Positions 36,340 through 45,569 of a stretch of DNA of 64,000 nt are shown in pieces. Location: the NCBI GenBank assembly GCA_009996515.1, contig JAACZV010000001.1:248001-312000 (forward strand), read 5' to 3'. Origin of the DNA: Comamonadaceae bacterium (GTDB taxonomy: Bacteria > Pseudomonadota > Gammaproteobacteria > Burkholderiales > Burkholderiaceae_C). The position numbers and the translations under genes were made by a program. How positions within the stretch are numbered: the stretch's first letter is position 1; every line of letters begins with the position of its first letter. Under the pieces are notes generated by a model, which saw only the letters and a list, made by a program, of their open reading frames with translations, had not been told where the DNA came from and ran no database searches.

Positions 36340-38802
36340 ATGTTCGGCCCGCCCGCCTCCGCTGCGCTGATCGAGCTGGTCGGCGATCCAGTGCTGACCC
36401 TGAGGGCCGACCTGTCCGTGTTGCGTGCCAACCCGGCCGCGCGCGACTGGCTGGGGGCCGACGCCGCCGAGGGCTGGCGGCTGCTGCGTCATGCGGCCGG
36501 CGCCCGCCTGGAGACCTGGCTGCGCGAGGCCGCCCAGGCCATAGACGCCGGCCGCGCCCCGCCCGGCGCACCGCCGCTCAAGCTTGCCGACGGCCAGCGC
36601 GCCCAGCTGCGCCTGCTGCGCGAGCGCCCCAACTGGCTGCTGCATGCCCGACTCAGCGCCGCCGAGCCGGGCGAGCCGCCGCTGGCCGAATGGCTGGCCC
36701 TGTCGCCGCTGCCAGCCCTGCTGGCCGACGCCACCAGCGGCGCCCTGCTGCGCCAGAACCCCGCCTTCGCGGCCCTCTACAGCGGCGCACCGCGCCACCT
36801 GAACGACCTGCCCGACCTGCTGCAGGCCCTGCTGGGCTGGCATCGCGGCACGCCGCTGCCCGCGCTGGCGGCGCAGCGCGCCCAGGACGGCCCGCTGGTC
36901 ACCGAGGCGGAGTTCATCGACCCGCAGGGCCAGCAACGCTGGTTGCAGGCCAGGCTGCGGCTGTGGCGCCACAACGGCCGCACGCTGCTGCTGGCGCTGC
37001 TGGAAGACCAGAGCCCCCAGCACGAGCGCGATCTCGCCCACCAGCAGCTGGATGCGCTGATGGACACGGCCGCCGTGGGCCTGGCCACCTTCCAGCCCGA
37101 GGCCGGCTGGCTCAAGGCCCACCGCAAGGGCTCGCCCTTCCGGACCGGCGCCAAGCAGCCGGGCGCTGCCCTGGGCTCGCTGCAGGGCATCAACCGCGAC
37201 ATCGTCGAGCCCGCCTCGCTGCCGGAGTTCGAGCGCCTGCAGCGCGCGCTGAAGAAGGGCGACGCCGTCCAGGTGCGCTACGCGGTGCGCCACCCCGAGC
37301 TGGGCCGGCGCTGGCTGTTGACCCGGGTGGCGCCGGGGCTGCTGGCCGGCGGGCGGCGCTCCACCTCGGTCGTCACGCTGGACGTCACGGCCCAGGCCCA
37401 GGCCGAGAACGCACTGCTGCTGCGCGCCGAGAGCGAGCGCGCCGTGCTGGACTCGGTGCTGGTGGGCATCGTCACCGTAGGCCCCGACGGCATCGAGTGG
37501 ATGAACCGCTCGGCGCGCCGCATGTTCGGCTGCGAGCTGGAGGACGTGCGCGGCCAGCCCATGGGCGTGCTGGCGCCCGAGGACGACGAGCACGCCTTCC
37601 ATGCCGAGCCCGGCACCGACGTGTTCGAGTGCCGGCTGCGCGGCCGCGACGGGCGCGAGTTCTGGGTCATAGGCAACGCGGTGCAGACACCGCGCGAGGA
37701 CGGCCCCGACGGACCGGCCTACCAGCTGACCTATGCGCTGCTGGACATCGACCGCCGCCGCCAGGCCGAGGCCCAGAGCCGCCAGGCCCAGGCCTCGCTG
37801 GCCCGCATCATCGAGGGCGCGCCGCTGGCCATCACGCTGCACGAGGCCCAGGATCTGCGCATCGTCAAGCTCAACCAGGCCGCCGCGGCGCTGGCCGGCC
37901 GGCCCGAGGCGGCTTTGCTGGGCGGCAGGCCGGCCCAGCTGTTCGGCGCCGCACAGGGCGCCCAGGTCGAGGCCGACATGCGCGAGGCGCTGGCCTCGCA
38001 GGCCGTCGTGCAGCGCGAATACCAGGTGCCCGCTGGCGCGGCCACGCGCATCTGGGACACGCGGCTGCTGCACCTGGCCGGTGTCGGCGGCGACACCCCC
38101 GAGTTGCTGCTGCTGGTGGCCAGCGACGTGACCGAGCAGCGCGCCGCCGAGCAGGCCCGCCTGCAGGCGGCCATCGCGCAGCGCGAACTGCTGGTGCGCG
38201 AGGTGCACCACCGCATCAAGAACAACCTGCAGGGCGTGGCCGGCCTGCTGCAGCAGATCGCCACGCGCCGCCCCGAGGTCGCGCCGGTGCTGCAGGAGGC
38301 CGTGGGCCAGGTGCAGGCCATCGCCCAGGTCTACGGCCTGCAGGTGGGCGCCAGCGGGCCGCTGCTGCTCAAGCGCGTGTTCGACGCCATCGTCGGCTCG
38401 GTGCAGCGCGCGCAGGGCCGCATCATCACCACCGCCGCCGAGGGCGGCGCGCTGCTGGACGACTGGAGCCTGCCCGAGGCCGAGGCCATTCCCATCGCGC
38501 TCAGCCTCAACGAGCTGCTGGGCAATGCGCTGCGCCACGGCCACGGCGCCCCGGTGCGCTGCCAGCTGATCTGCGACCAGGCGGGCGTGAGCGTGGAGAT
38601 CGTCAACGCCGGCCGCCTGCCCGAAGGCTTCGCGCTGCAGAGCGTGAAGAGCGGCGTGTCGGGCCTGGGGCTGGTGCGTGCACTGCTGCCGCGGCGCAGC
38701 GCCATCCTCAGCCTGGAACAGGCCGGCGACGACGTGATTTGCCGGCTGGAACTGATCCCGCCCAGCGTGGTTCACAATCCCGGCACAAAAGCAAGTTCTT
38801 GA
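36340..38802 (+). CDS. PAS-rich HisKA_2-type sensor histidine kinase
   Basis: An 820-residue kinase without transmembrane segments. Several PAS-like regions occupy the first about 600 residues (for example VGIVTVGPDGIEWMNRSARRMFG and GAPLAITLHEAQDLRIVKLNQAA). The phosphoacceptor region is HisKA_2 type, VREVHHRIKNNLQGVAGLL (His623), and the ATPase has LSLNELLGNALRHG. Kinases of this type often signal to ANTAR response regulators, and one follows 19 bases downstream. It is probably cytosolic, sensing a small molecule, light or redox state; which is unknown. Confidence 0.9.
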   Translation: MFGPPASAALIELVGDPVLTLRADLSVLRANPAARDWLGADAAEGWRLLRHAAGARLETWLREAAQAIDAGRAPPGAPPLKLADGQRAQLRLLRERPNWLLHARLSAAEPGEPPLAEWLALSPLPALLADATSGALLRQNPAFAALYSGAPRHLNDLPDLLQALLGWHRGTPLPALAAQRAQDGPLVTEAEFIDPQGQQRWLQARLRLWRHNGRTLLLALLEDQSPQHERDLAHQQLDALMDTAAVGLATFQPEAGWLKAHRKGSPFRTGAKQPGAALGSLQGINRDIVEPASLPEFERLQRALKKGDAVQVRYAVRHPELGRRWLLTRVAPGLLAGGRRSTSVVTLDVTAQAQAENALLLRAESERAVLDSVLVGIVTVGPDGIEWMNRSARRMFGCELEDVRGQPMGVLAPEDDEHAFHAEPGTDVFECRLRGRDGREFWVIGNAVQTPREDGPDGPAYQLTYALLDIDRRRQAEAQSRQAQASLARIIEGAPLAITLHEAQDLRIVKLNQAAAALAGRPEAALLGGRPAQLFGAAQGAQVEADMREALASQAVVQREYQVPAGAATRIWDTRLLHLAGVGGDTPELLLLVASDVTEQRAAEQARLQAAIAQRELLVREVHHRIKNNLQGVAGLLQQIATRRPEVAPVLQEAVGQVQAIAQVYGLQVGASGPLLLKRVFDAIVGSVQRAQGRIITTAAEGGALLDDWSLPEAEAIPIALSLNELLGNALRHGHGAPVRCQLICDQAGVSVEIVNAGRLPEGFALQSVKSGVSGLGLVRALLPRRSAILSLEQAGDDVICRLELIPPSVVHNPGTKASS

Positions 38803-38821
38803 TCGGGTAACTGGGGGCGCG

Positions 38822-39415
38822 GTGAGCAAGGGCAAGATCCTGGTCGTCGACGACGACCGACTGGTGCTGGCAACGCTGAGCTACGGGCTCACGCAGGCCG
38901 GTTTCGAGGTCATCGACGCCGACAACGGCGACGATGCCATCCTGCTCGCCCGCGAACACCGGCCCGAGCTGGCGCTGCTGGACATCCGCATGGAGGGCCT
39001 GACCGGCTTCGACGTGGCGGCCTATCTGCGCGAGTTCCTGCAGACGCCGTTCATGTTCCTGTCGGCCTTCACGGACGAGGCCACGGTGGCCAAGGTCAAG
39101 GAGCTGGGCGCGGTGGCCTATCTCGTCAAGCCGCTGGACATCGCGCAGATCGTGCCGGCCGTCGAGGCCGCCTTCGCACGCTCGGCGGCGCCCGCGCCGG
39201 CAGCCGCGGTTTCCGCCCCTCCCTCAGAGCTGCCGTCACTGGAAGTCACGGCGCTGGCCGTCGGCGTGCTGATGCACCGCTACTCGCTGCCGCGCGACGA
39301 GGCCCTGGCCCGGCTGATGAGCCTGGCATCGGCCGACGGCCACAGCCTGCCCGAACAGGCCAGGCGCATCGTCGACGCCGTGGAACTCCTCGCCCGCCCC
39401 GGCCAAAAGCCCTGA
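38822..39415 (+). CDS. ANTAR-domain response regulator (RNA-binding antiterminator)
   Basis: A 197-residue protein from a GTG start. A receiver domain (KILVVDDDRLVLATLS, phosphoacceptor Asp54 in LLDIRM) is followed by an Ala/Pro linker and an ANTAR helix bundle (VTALAVGVLMHRYSLPRDEALARLMSLASA). ANTAR proteins such as AmiR, NasR and EutV bind paired mRNA hairpins and prevent termination. It is the likely partner of the upstream HisKA_2 kinase. No target hairpin pair could be assigned in this window. Confidence 0.9.
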   Translation: MSKGKILVVDDDRLVLATLSYGLTQAGFEVIDADNGDDAILLAREHRPELALLDIRMEGLTGFDVAAYLREFLQTPFMFLSAFTDEATVAKVKELGAVAYLVKPLDIAQIVPAVEAAFARSAAPAPAAAVSAPPSELPSLEVTALAVGVLMHRYSLPRDEALARLMSLASADGHSLPEQARRIVDAVELLARPGQKP

Positions 39416-39445
39416 CGGTGCTCGGCGACCGTCGTGTCTTGCGGC

Positions 39446-39580
39446 GGGCCGAGCGCCGGGCCGCCCCAAGCCGGCCCGCTCTGGCGATGTGCTTGCGGCT
39501 CGATGCCGCGAGCATCGCCGTCCCCTCGGGGGACCGATCAGGCAAGCCCGCGTTCAGCGCGGCGTGGCTGAGCGAGGGGC
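39446..39580 (+). repeat. Palindromic dispersed repeat, family A, copy 4
   Basis: It lies between the convergent ANTAR regulator and membrane kinase genes. The copy carries GGGCCGCCCCAAGCCGGCCC, GGCGATGTGCTTGCGGC, GCGAGCATCGCCGTCCCCTC and a tail with AAGCCCGCGTTCAGCGCGG, ending GAGGGGC. Confidence 0.85.
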
Positions 39581-39586
39581 TTCAGT

Positions 39587-40921
39587 TCAACCCAACGTAA
39601 AGTAGAAGCGGGCCCCCTCGCCCACCGCCGACTCGGCCCAGATGTCGCCGCCGTGGCGTCGGATGATGCGGCGCACCAGCGCCAGGCCCACGCCCGTACC
39701 CTGGAAGTCGCTGGCGCTGTGCAGACGCTGGAAGACGCCGAACAGCCGCTCGGCAAACCGCATGTCGAAGCCGGCGCCGTTATCCGACACGACGAACACG
39801 CGCCGCCCGCGCTGCTGCTCGCAGCCGAAACGGATCTCGGTGCGCTCGGCCTTGGCGCTGTACTTCCAGGCATTGCCCAGCAGGTTCTCCAGCACCATGC
39901 GCAGCAGCGTCGGGTCGCCCTGCGCCATCAGGCCGGGCTCGATGTGCAGCGCCAGTTCGCGCTGCGGCGCCGCGCGCTGCAACTCCTCGACGACATAGCC
40001 GGCCTGCTGCGACAGGTTGACGGGCTGGCTGACCAGCGGCCGGGTGGACAGCTGGCTCAGCGACAGCAGCGCGTCGATCATGCTGTTCATGCGCGCCGCG
40101 GCACTCATGACCCGGTCCAGGTGGTCGTTGCCGACGCGGTCCAGACGCGCGCCGTAGTCCTCCTTGAGGATGCGCGCAAAGCCCTCGACGACGCGCAGCG
40201 GCGCGCGCAGGTCGTGCGAGACCGTGTAGCTGAAGGACTCGTGCTCGGCGGCCAGATCGGGCTGCTCCTGCACGGCCGGCGCGGCCGGCGCGGCGGCCTC
40301 CTCGGGCCGGGCCGTGCCGAGGTAGCCGGCGAACCGCCCCTGAGCGTCGATGCGGGGCAGGCCGCGCAGCCACCATTGCGCGCTGCCGTCCGCGGCGGCC
40401 AGCTGCAGCTCGGCAAAGGGCTGGTGGGCGTCCAGCCGCTCGCGCAGCTGGGCCGCCGGCTCGGCAGCCTCGAAGCGCTCCCACAGCTGCTGGGTGCTCG
40501 CGCCCGCCCCCACCCAGCTCGACGACGGCGCGCCCTGCGGCGCCTGCCAGCGCACCAGGCGATGGCTGGCATCGGTGGCCCACTGCCAGTCACGCTGCAG
40601 CTGGGTCTGCATCAGCAGCTGCTGGCGCGCCTCGCGCAGCGGTTCGGCCAGGCGCTGGCGGGTCAGGCGCACGCCGGCATGCCAGCCCAGGGCCGCGGCG
40701 GCCAGCACCATGACACCGGTAAGAAAGGCCGTCAGCACCAGGGCCGCATGCACCAGGCCGATCTCGCCGCCCCAGACGCGCATCAGCGCCAGCACCACGA
40801 GGCCGCCCAGCACGAGCATCAGCAGCGCGGCCGCCGCCAGGCCCAGCACCAGCAGCCGCATCGGCAGTCGCCGCTCCTGGCGGCGCGGCGTGAGCGCGCT
40901 GTCGTCGCTGAGGCTGTTCAT
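39587..40921 (-). CDS. Membrane-bound sensor histidine kinase with PAS-like domain
   Basis: A 444-residue kinase from the ATG at 40921 (40930 would add three residues). Two transmembrane segments near the N-terminus (LLVLGLAAAALLMLVLGGLVV and LVLTAFLTGVMVLAAAALGW) are separated by only a short loop, so the sensor is probably the cytosolic PAS-like part (about 100-210). HisKA has SYTVSHDLRAPLRVVEGFA (His236), and the ATPase has LENLLGNAWKYS and DNGAGFDMRFAERLFGVFQR. No receiver domain is attached. Confidence 0.9.
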   Translation of the reverse strand: MNSLSDDSALTPRRQERRLPMRLLVLGLAAAALLMLVLGGLVVLALMRVWGGEIGLVHAALVLTAFLTGVMVLAAAALGWHAGVRLTRQRLAEPLREARQQLLMQTQLQRDWQWATDASHRLVRWQAPQGAPSSSWVGAGASTQQLWERFEAAEPAAQLRERLDAHQPFAELQLAAADGSAQWWLRGLPRIDAQGRFAGYLGTARPEEAAAPAAPAVQEQPDLAAEHESFSYTVSHDLRAPLRVVEGFARILKEDYGARLDRVGNDHLDRVMSAAARMNSMIDALLSLSQLSTRPLVSQPVNLSQQAGYVVEELQRAAPQRELALHIEPGLMAQGDPTLLRMVLENLLGNAWKYSAKAERTEIRFGCEQQRGRRVFVVSDNGAGFDMRFAERLFGVFQRLHSASDFQGTGVGLALVRRIIRRHGGDIWAESAVGEGARFYFTLG

Positions 40922-41096
40922 GCAGGGCATTGTAGGCAGCGCCTCCAGGGCTTCCGCAGCGTGACAAACCCGCCAACCCCCGACGTCAATATGCACGGCG
41001 AGCCGCATCGAATCTGTGCATTCCTTCGCGTCTGGCCCCCCACCCACCCGAGATACATTTAGGCGTGCCGAGCTCCCAGCCCCAGCAGAACCGTCC

Positions 41097-41465
41097 ATGA
41101 CCGCCCCCCATCCCGCAGCGCTGCTCGATCCCGAAGCGATCCGTCGCCTGCGGGAGCTCGACCCCAGCGGTGGCAACAAGCTGCTGGAACGCGTCGTCGG
41201 CGCCTTCTCCAACTCGCTGGACCGCCTGCTGCCGGACCTGGCCCGGGCCCGCGAAGGCGGCACGCTGGATCTCGGCGTCGTGCGGCATGTCAGCCACACG
41301 CTGAAGTCCTCTTCCGCCAGCCTGGGTGCCGCGGCGCTGTCGGCGCGTTGCGCCAACATCGAAACCATGGCCCGTGATGGTCAGGCCCAGGGCCTGCCGG
41401 AGCAGTTGGACGCTATGCTGCAAGACATCCAACAGGTACGCGCGGCCCTGGCCGCGCTGCTCTGA
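41097..41465 (+). CDS. Single-domain histidine phosphotransfer (Hpt) protein
   Basis: A 122-residue four-helix protein. The phosphorylated histidine is His67 in RHVSHTLKSSSASLGA, the Hpt signature. It would pass phosphate between a receiver and another receiver or kinase in a phosphorelay. It lies 12 bases upstream of a receiver-GGDEF-EAL gene, a natural target. I chose the ATG at 41097; an earlier frame from 41016 adds 27 residues that are unlike Hpt. Confidence 0.9.
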   Translation: MTAPHPAALLDPEAIRRLRELDPSGGNKLLERVVGAFSNSLDRLLPDLARAREGGTLDLGVVRHVSHTLKSSSASLGAAALSARCANIETMARDGQAQGLPEQLDAMLQDIQQVRAALAALL

Positions 41466-41477
41466 ACCAGCCCGCCC

Positions 41478-43700
41478 ATGCTGCCCATCGGCCAAGCCCT
41501 CGATGCCCTGCCGCCGCGTCCGCGCGTACTGCTGGTGGACGACGACGAGGTCAATCTGCTGCTGACCGCCGCCGCGCTGCGCGAGCGCGGCTTCGAGGTC
41601 ACCGAGGCCGCCAGCGGCAGCGAGGCGCTGGGCCTGCTGTCCCTGCGCACGCCCGATGTCGTCGTGCTGGATGCGCTGATGCCCGAGCTGGACGGCTTCG
41701 AGACCTGCTCGCTGCTGCGCGCCACGCCCGGCTTCGAATCCCTGCCGGTGCTGATGCTCACCGGCCTGGATGACGAGGCCTCCATCAACCGTGCCTACCA
41801 GGCCGGCGCGACGGACTTCTTCGTCAAGTCCTCGCAATGGAGCCTGCTGGACGGCCGGCTGCGCTACCTGCTGCGCAGCTCGCACACGCGGCTGGAGCTG
41901 GAGCGCAGCAAGGCCAAGCTGGCCCGCGCCCAGGACCTGGCCCGCATGGGCAGCTTCGAATGGTGGCGCGGCGCGCCCGCCAGCTTCGCCATCTCGGCCG
42001 AGGGGCTGCGCGTGTTCGGCCGCGGCCCGCAGGACCGGCTGGACTTCATCGGCGTCATGCGCATGGTGCCGGCCGACGACCGCCATGTCTTCCTGCGCCT
42101 GCTGCGCGACGTCGTCGCCCACACCTCGGTGCTGGTCACCGACCTGCCGCTGACCTTGCCGGACGGCCGCCAGCGCGTCGTGCACATCGAGGCCGAGCCC
42201 GAGTTCAACGAGCAGGGGGCGGTGAGCGGCTACACCGGCATCCTGCAGGACGTGACCGACCGCCGCCAGGCCGAGGACCGCATCCGCCAGCTCGCGCACT
42301 TCGACGCGCTGACCGGCCTGCCCAACCGCCGCCAGCTGATCTGGCGCGTGGAACGCGCGATCGAAAGCGCGCGCCGGGGCGGCCATGAGGTGGCGCTGCT
42401 GCTGATCGACCTGGACCGGTTCAAGGTCATCAACGACACGCTGGGCCATGCGGCCGGCGACGAGTTGCTGGTCGAGGTCGGCCGGCGCCTGCGCAGCTGC
42501 GTGCGCCATTCCGACCAGGTCATGGAGGGCGTGCTGGAAGGCATCAGCAACCGCAGCCACCGCGGCCTGGAGGCCGTCGGGCGGCTGGGCGGCGACGAGT
42601 TCGTCGCGCTGCTGCCCGAGGTGACCGACGAGCGCGATGCGGAGCGCGTCGCCCAGCGCGTGCTGGATGCGCTGCGCGAGCCCATCTTCGTCGGCGGCCA
42701 GGAATGCTTCGTCACGGCCAGCGTCGGCATCGCGCTGTACCCGCGCGACGGCCAGACCATGGCCGACCTGCTGCGCAACTCCGACGTGGCCATGTACGCC
42801 GTCAAGAGCCAGGGCCGCAATGCCTCGGCCGTCTACTCGCCCATGCTGGCCGGCCACGGCAAGCAGAAGCTGGAGCTGGAGAGCGCGCTGCACAAGGCGC
42901 TGGAGCGCAACGAGATCGTGCTGCACTACCAGCCCAAGATCGACGTGCGCGCCGCCCGCATGGTGGGCGCCGAGGCGCTGATGCGCTGGCAGCGCGGCAA
43001 CGTGCTGGTGCCGCCGGCCGACTTCATCCCGCTGGCCGAGGAGACCGGCCTCATCGTGCCGCTGTCCGAATGGGCGCTGAAGGAAGCGGCCCGCCAGGCC
43101 AAGCTGTGGTCGCTGCAGTTCGGCTTCAGCGACTCCATCGCGGTGAACCTGCCCAGCCGGCTGTTCGAGCGCACCGATCTCGTCGAGCACATCCACCAGT
43201 GCGTCAGCGCCTACGGCGTGCCGCACCGCTCCATCCAGCTCGAGATCACCGAGAACAACCTGATGAAGGACCTGCAGAACGTCATCCCGTCTCTGCACCG
43301 TCTGAACGAGGTTGGCGTGGAGATCTCCATCGACGACTTCGGCACCGGCTACTCGTCGCTGGCCTACCTGACCACGCTGCCGATCTCGGAGGTGAAGATC
43401 GACCGCACCTTCGTGCGCGACCTGGGCATCACGCCGCAGAGCTCGGCCGTGGTCACGGCCATCATCGCGCTGGCCCGTGCGCTGGGCCTGCGCGTCATCG
43501 CCGAGGGCGTGGAGACGCTGCGCCAGATGGAAGTGCTGCACCGGCTGGGCTGCTCGCAGATGCAGGGCTTCCTGTTCAGCAAGCCGCTGCCCGCCGACGA
43601 ACTGGAGCGCTGGATCGCCCAGACCGTGCTGCCGCGCAAGGCGCCCTGGATCACGCAGGCCGACGGCCCTGCCGAACTGGCCTCGCGCGGACAGGGCTGA
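41478..43700 (+). CDS. Receiver-PAS-GGDEF-EAL cyclic-di-GMP protein
   Basis: A 740-residue protein. The receiver (PRVLLVDDDEVNLLLTAAAL, Asp65) is followed by a PAS-like region (about 155-265), a GGDEF domain (GGDEF at 371-375) and an EAL domain (EAL at 499-501, DDFGTGYSSLAYL and IAEGVETLRQ). It could make and break down c-di-GMP under phosphorelay control. The GGDEF domain has an insertion of about 19 residues between the RHSD (RxxD inhibitory site) and GGDEF, where the usual spacing is five. It overlaps the next gene by one base. Confidence 0.93.
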   Translation: MLPIGQALDALPPRPRVLLVDDDEVNLLLTAAALRERGFEVTEAASGSEALGLLSLRTPDVVVLDALMPELDGFETCSLLRATPGFESLPVLMLTGLDDEASINRAYQAGATDFFVKSSQWSLLDGRLRYLLRSSHTRLELERSKAKLARAQDLARMGSFEWWRGAPASFAISAEGLRVFGRGPQDRLDFIGVMRMVPADDRHVFLRLLRDVVAHTSVLVTDLPLTLPDGRQRVVHIEAEPEFNEQGAVSGYTGILQDVTDRRQAEDRIRQLAHFDALTGLPNRRQLIWRVERAIESARRGGHEVALLLIDLDRFKVINDTLGHAAGDELLVEVGRRLRSCVRHSDQVMEGVLEGISNRSHRGLEAVGRLGGDEFVALLPEVTDERDAERVAQRVLDALREPIFVGGQECFVTASVGIALYPRDGQTMADLLRNSDVAMYAVKSQGRNASAVYSPMLAGHGKQKLELESALHKALERNEIVLHYQPKIDVRAARMVGAEALMRWQRGNVLVPPADFIPLAEETGLIVPLSEWALKEAARQAKLWSLQFGFSDSIAVNLPSRLFERTDLVEHIHQCVSAYGVPHRSIQLEITENNLMKDLQNVIPSLHRLNEVGVEISIDDFGTGYSSLAYLTTLPISEVKIDRTFVRDLGITPQSSAVVTAIIALARALGLRVIAEGVETLRQMEVLHRLGCSQMQGFLFSKPLPADELERWIAQTVLPRKAPWITQADGPAELASRGQG

Positions 43701-45547
43701 TGCGCTCCCCGCTGCCCCCGGCCCAGCTGGCCAAGGCCGCACTGCAGCGCCTGGCCCAGGCGCGGCTGGAGCCCACGCCCGAGAACTATGCCCGCGCCTA
43801 CGCCATCGAGGCGGGCGGTGAGCCCGCGGCGGCGGCCGGCGGCAGCGTGCCCGAGCGCGTCCAGCAGCTGATGTCCAAGCTCATCAGCCTGGCCCTGCCC
43901 AGCGGCAGCGCGCGCCAGGAACTGCAGGCCGCGCTGCGCGAGCAGCGCCTGGACGAACTGCAGCGCCAGGTCGACAGGCTGCTCGACGTGGCCGGCCCGG
44001 CCGCGCAGGCCGAGGCCCTGACCCAGGCCATTGAACGCCTGGTGCGCGGCCTGGAGCGGGGCGGCAGGCATTGGACGCTGGCGCGCAAGAAGGAAGGCAT
44101 CAACCGCGTGCTGGAGCTGAGCCGCAGCGACAGCGGCCGGCTCATCCAGCGCCTCACGCAGCTCATCGCCAGCTGGGACAAGGATGGCGACGGCAGCGGC
44201 GTCGAGACCGACGACGAGGGCGGCACGCCCAGCCAGTTCTTCGCCGACAGCGCGTTCGCGGCCTCCGGCTTCGCGGAGATCAGCCGCACGGGCGCACGCG
44301 AGACGGCCCCGGCCCCGCTGCTGACCCTCGCGCCCGCCGAGCCCACGCAATGGCCCGAGATCGGCGCCGAGCTCAACAGCACGCTGCGCCACGCGCTGCG
44401 CTCCCCGCAGCTCGAGGCGACGCCGGCCGACGCGCTGATGCGCGAGCTGGAGGCGGCGCAGGCCGAGCTGAAGAGCGGCGGCGCCACGCCCGCGCGCGCC
44501 GCGCAGATGGCCGCGCTGTGCCAGCGTGCCCGCCACCTGCTGGACCACCGCCGCCACCTGTTCGACGAGCTGGGCGGCCTGTGCCGCGAGCTGTCGTCCA
44601 GCCTCGTCGACCTCGCCGAGGACGATTCCTGGGCCCGCGGCCAGGCCGAGGCCATGAACAACACGCTGGCCCAGGGCCTGTCGGGCCGCGGCGTGCGCAG
44701 CGTGTCCGAGCTGCTGGCCGGCACGCGCGAACGCCAGCGGGCGCTGCGCGACGAACGCTCCCGGGCGCGCGACGCGCTCAAGGGCCTGATCCAGCGCATG
44801 CTGTCCGAGCTGGGCGAACTGGGCCAGCACACCGACCGCTTCCAGAACAACGTGGGTCGCTACGCCGACGCGATCGAGCAGGCCGATTCGCTGGAGAGCC
44901 TGGCGGGCACCGTGCGCGAGATGGTCGAGGAAAGCCGCAGCGTGCAGAGCCTGGTGGCCCAGACGCAGGCGCGGCTGACGCTGGAGCATGACCGCGCCGC
45001 CGCGCTGACCCAGCGCGTGGACGAGTTGGAGGGCGAGCTGCGCCGGCTGTCCAACGAGGTCCACACCGACCAGCTCACGCAGGTGGCCAACCGCCGCGGC
45101 CTCATCCAGGCCTTCGGCATCGAGCAGGCGCGGGCCGAGCGCGAATCGACCCGCATGGCGCTGGCGCTGCTGGACATCGACAACTTCAAGAAGCTCAACG
45201 ACAGCCTGGGCCACCATGCCGGCGACATCGCGCTGAAGTCGCTGGCCGAACGCGCCCAGGCCTCGCTGCGGCCCGGCGACATGGTGGCGCGCTACGGCGG
45301 CGAGGAGTTCGTGCTGATGCTGCCCGACACGCCGCTGGACGAGGCGCAGGCCGTGCTCGTGCGGCTGCAGCGCTCGCTGTCCAGCGCGCTGTTCAAGCAC
45401 GACGGCAAGGATGTCTTCGTGACCTTCTCGGCCGGCGTCACGCTGTACCGCCCGGGCGAGACGCTGGAGGCCGCGCTGGACCGCGCCGACGTGGCGCTCT
45501 ACGAGGCCAAGCACACGGGCAAGAACAAGGCCTGCGTGGCCGAGTGA
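43700..45547 (+). CDS. Diguanylate cyclase with long helical N-terminus
   Basis: A 615-residue protein with an active-type GGEEF site (533-537) and an intact RxxD inhibitory site (RPGD, 524-527). The first about 430 residues hold a PTPENYARAYAIEAG motif and then long helical segments, likely a coiled-coil sensor or dimer part, ending with a helix (LTLEHDRAAALTQRVDELEGELRRLSN) into the catalytic domain. No membrane segment. It would make c-di-GMP. The ATG overlaps the stop of the previous gene (ATGA-like TGATG), suggesting coupling. Confidence 0.92.
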   Translation: MRSPLPPAQLAKAALQRLAQARLEPTPENYARAYAIEAGGEPAAAAGGSVPERVQQLMSKLISLALPSGSARQELQAALREQRLDELQRQVDRLLDVAGPAAQAEALTQAIERLVRGLERGGRHWTLARKKEGINRVLELSRSDSGRLIQRLTQLIASWDKDGDGSGVETDDEGGTPSQFFADSAFAASGFAEISRTGARETAPAPLLTLAPAEPTQWPEIGAELNSTLRHALRSPQLEATPADALMRELEAAQAELKSGGATPARAAQMAALCQRARHLLDHRRHLFDELGGLCRELSSSLVDLAEDDSWARGQAEAMNNTLAQGLSGRGVRSVSELLAGTRERQRALRDERSRARDALKGLIQRMLSELGELGQHTDRFQNNVGRYADAIEQADSLESLAGTVREMVEESRSVQSLVAQTQARLTLEHDRAAALTQRVDELEGELRRLSNEVHTDQLTQVANRRGLIQAFGIEQARAERESTRMALALLDIDNFKKLNDSLGHHAGDIALKSLAERAQASLRPGDMVARYGGEEFVLMLPDTPLDEAQAVLVRLQRSLSSALFKHDGKDVFVTFSAGVTLYRPGETLEAALDRADVALYEAKHTGKNKACVAE

Positions 45548-45569
45548 GTCGTGCGGGCCGCCCGGCCGC

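Noticed and set aside
36208..38835. Minus-strand frame of about 875 codons opposite the HisKA_2 kinase
   Set aside because: Shadow frame; the kinase motifs are clear on the plus strand.
40986..43742. Minus-strand frame of about 920 codons opposite the Hpt and GGDEF-EAL genes
   Set aside because: Shadow frame with low-complexity composition.
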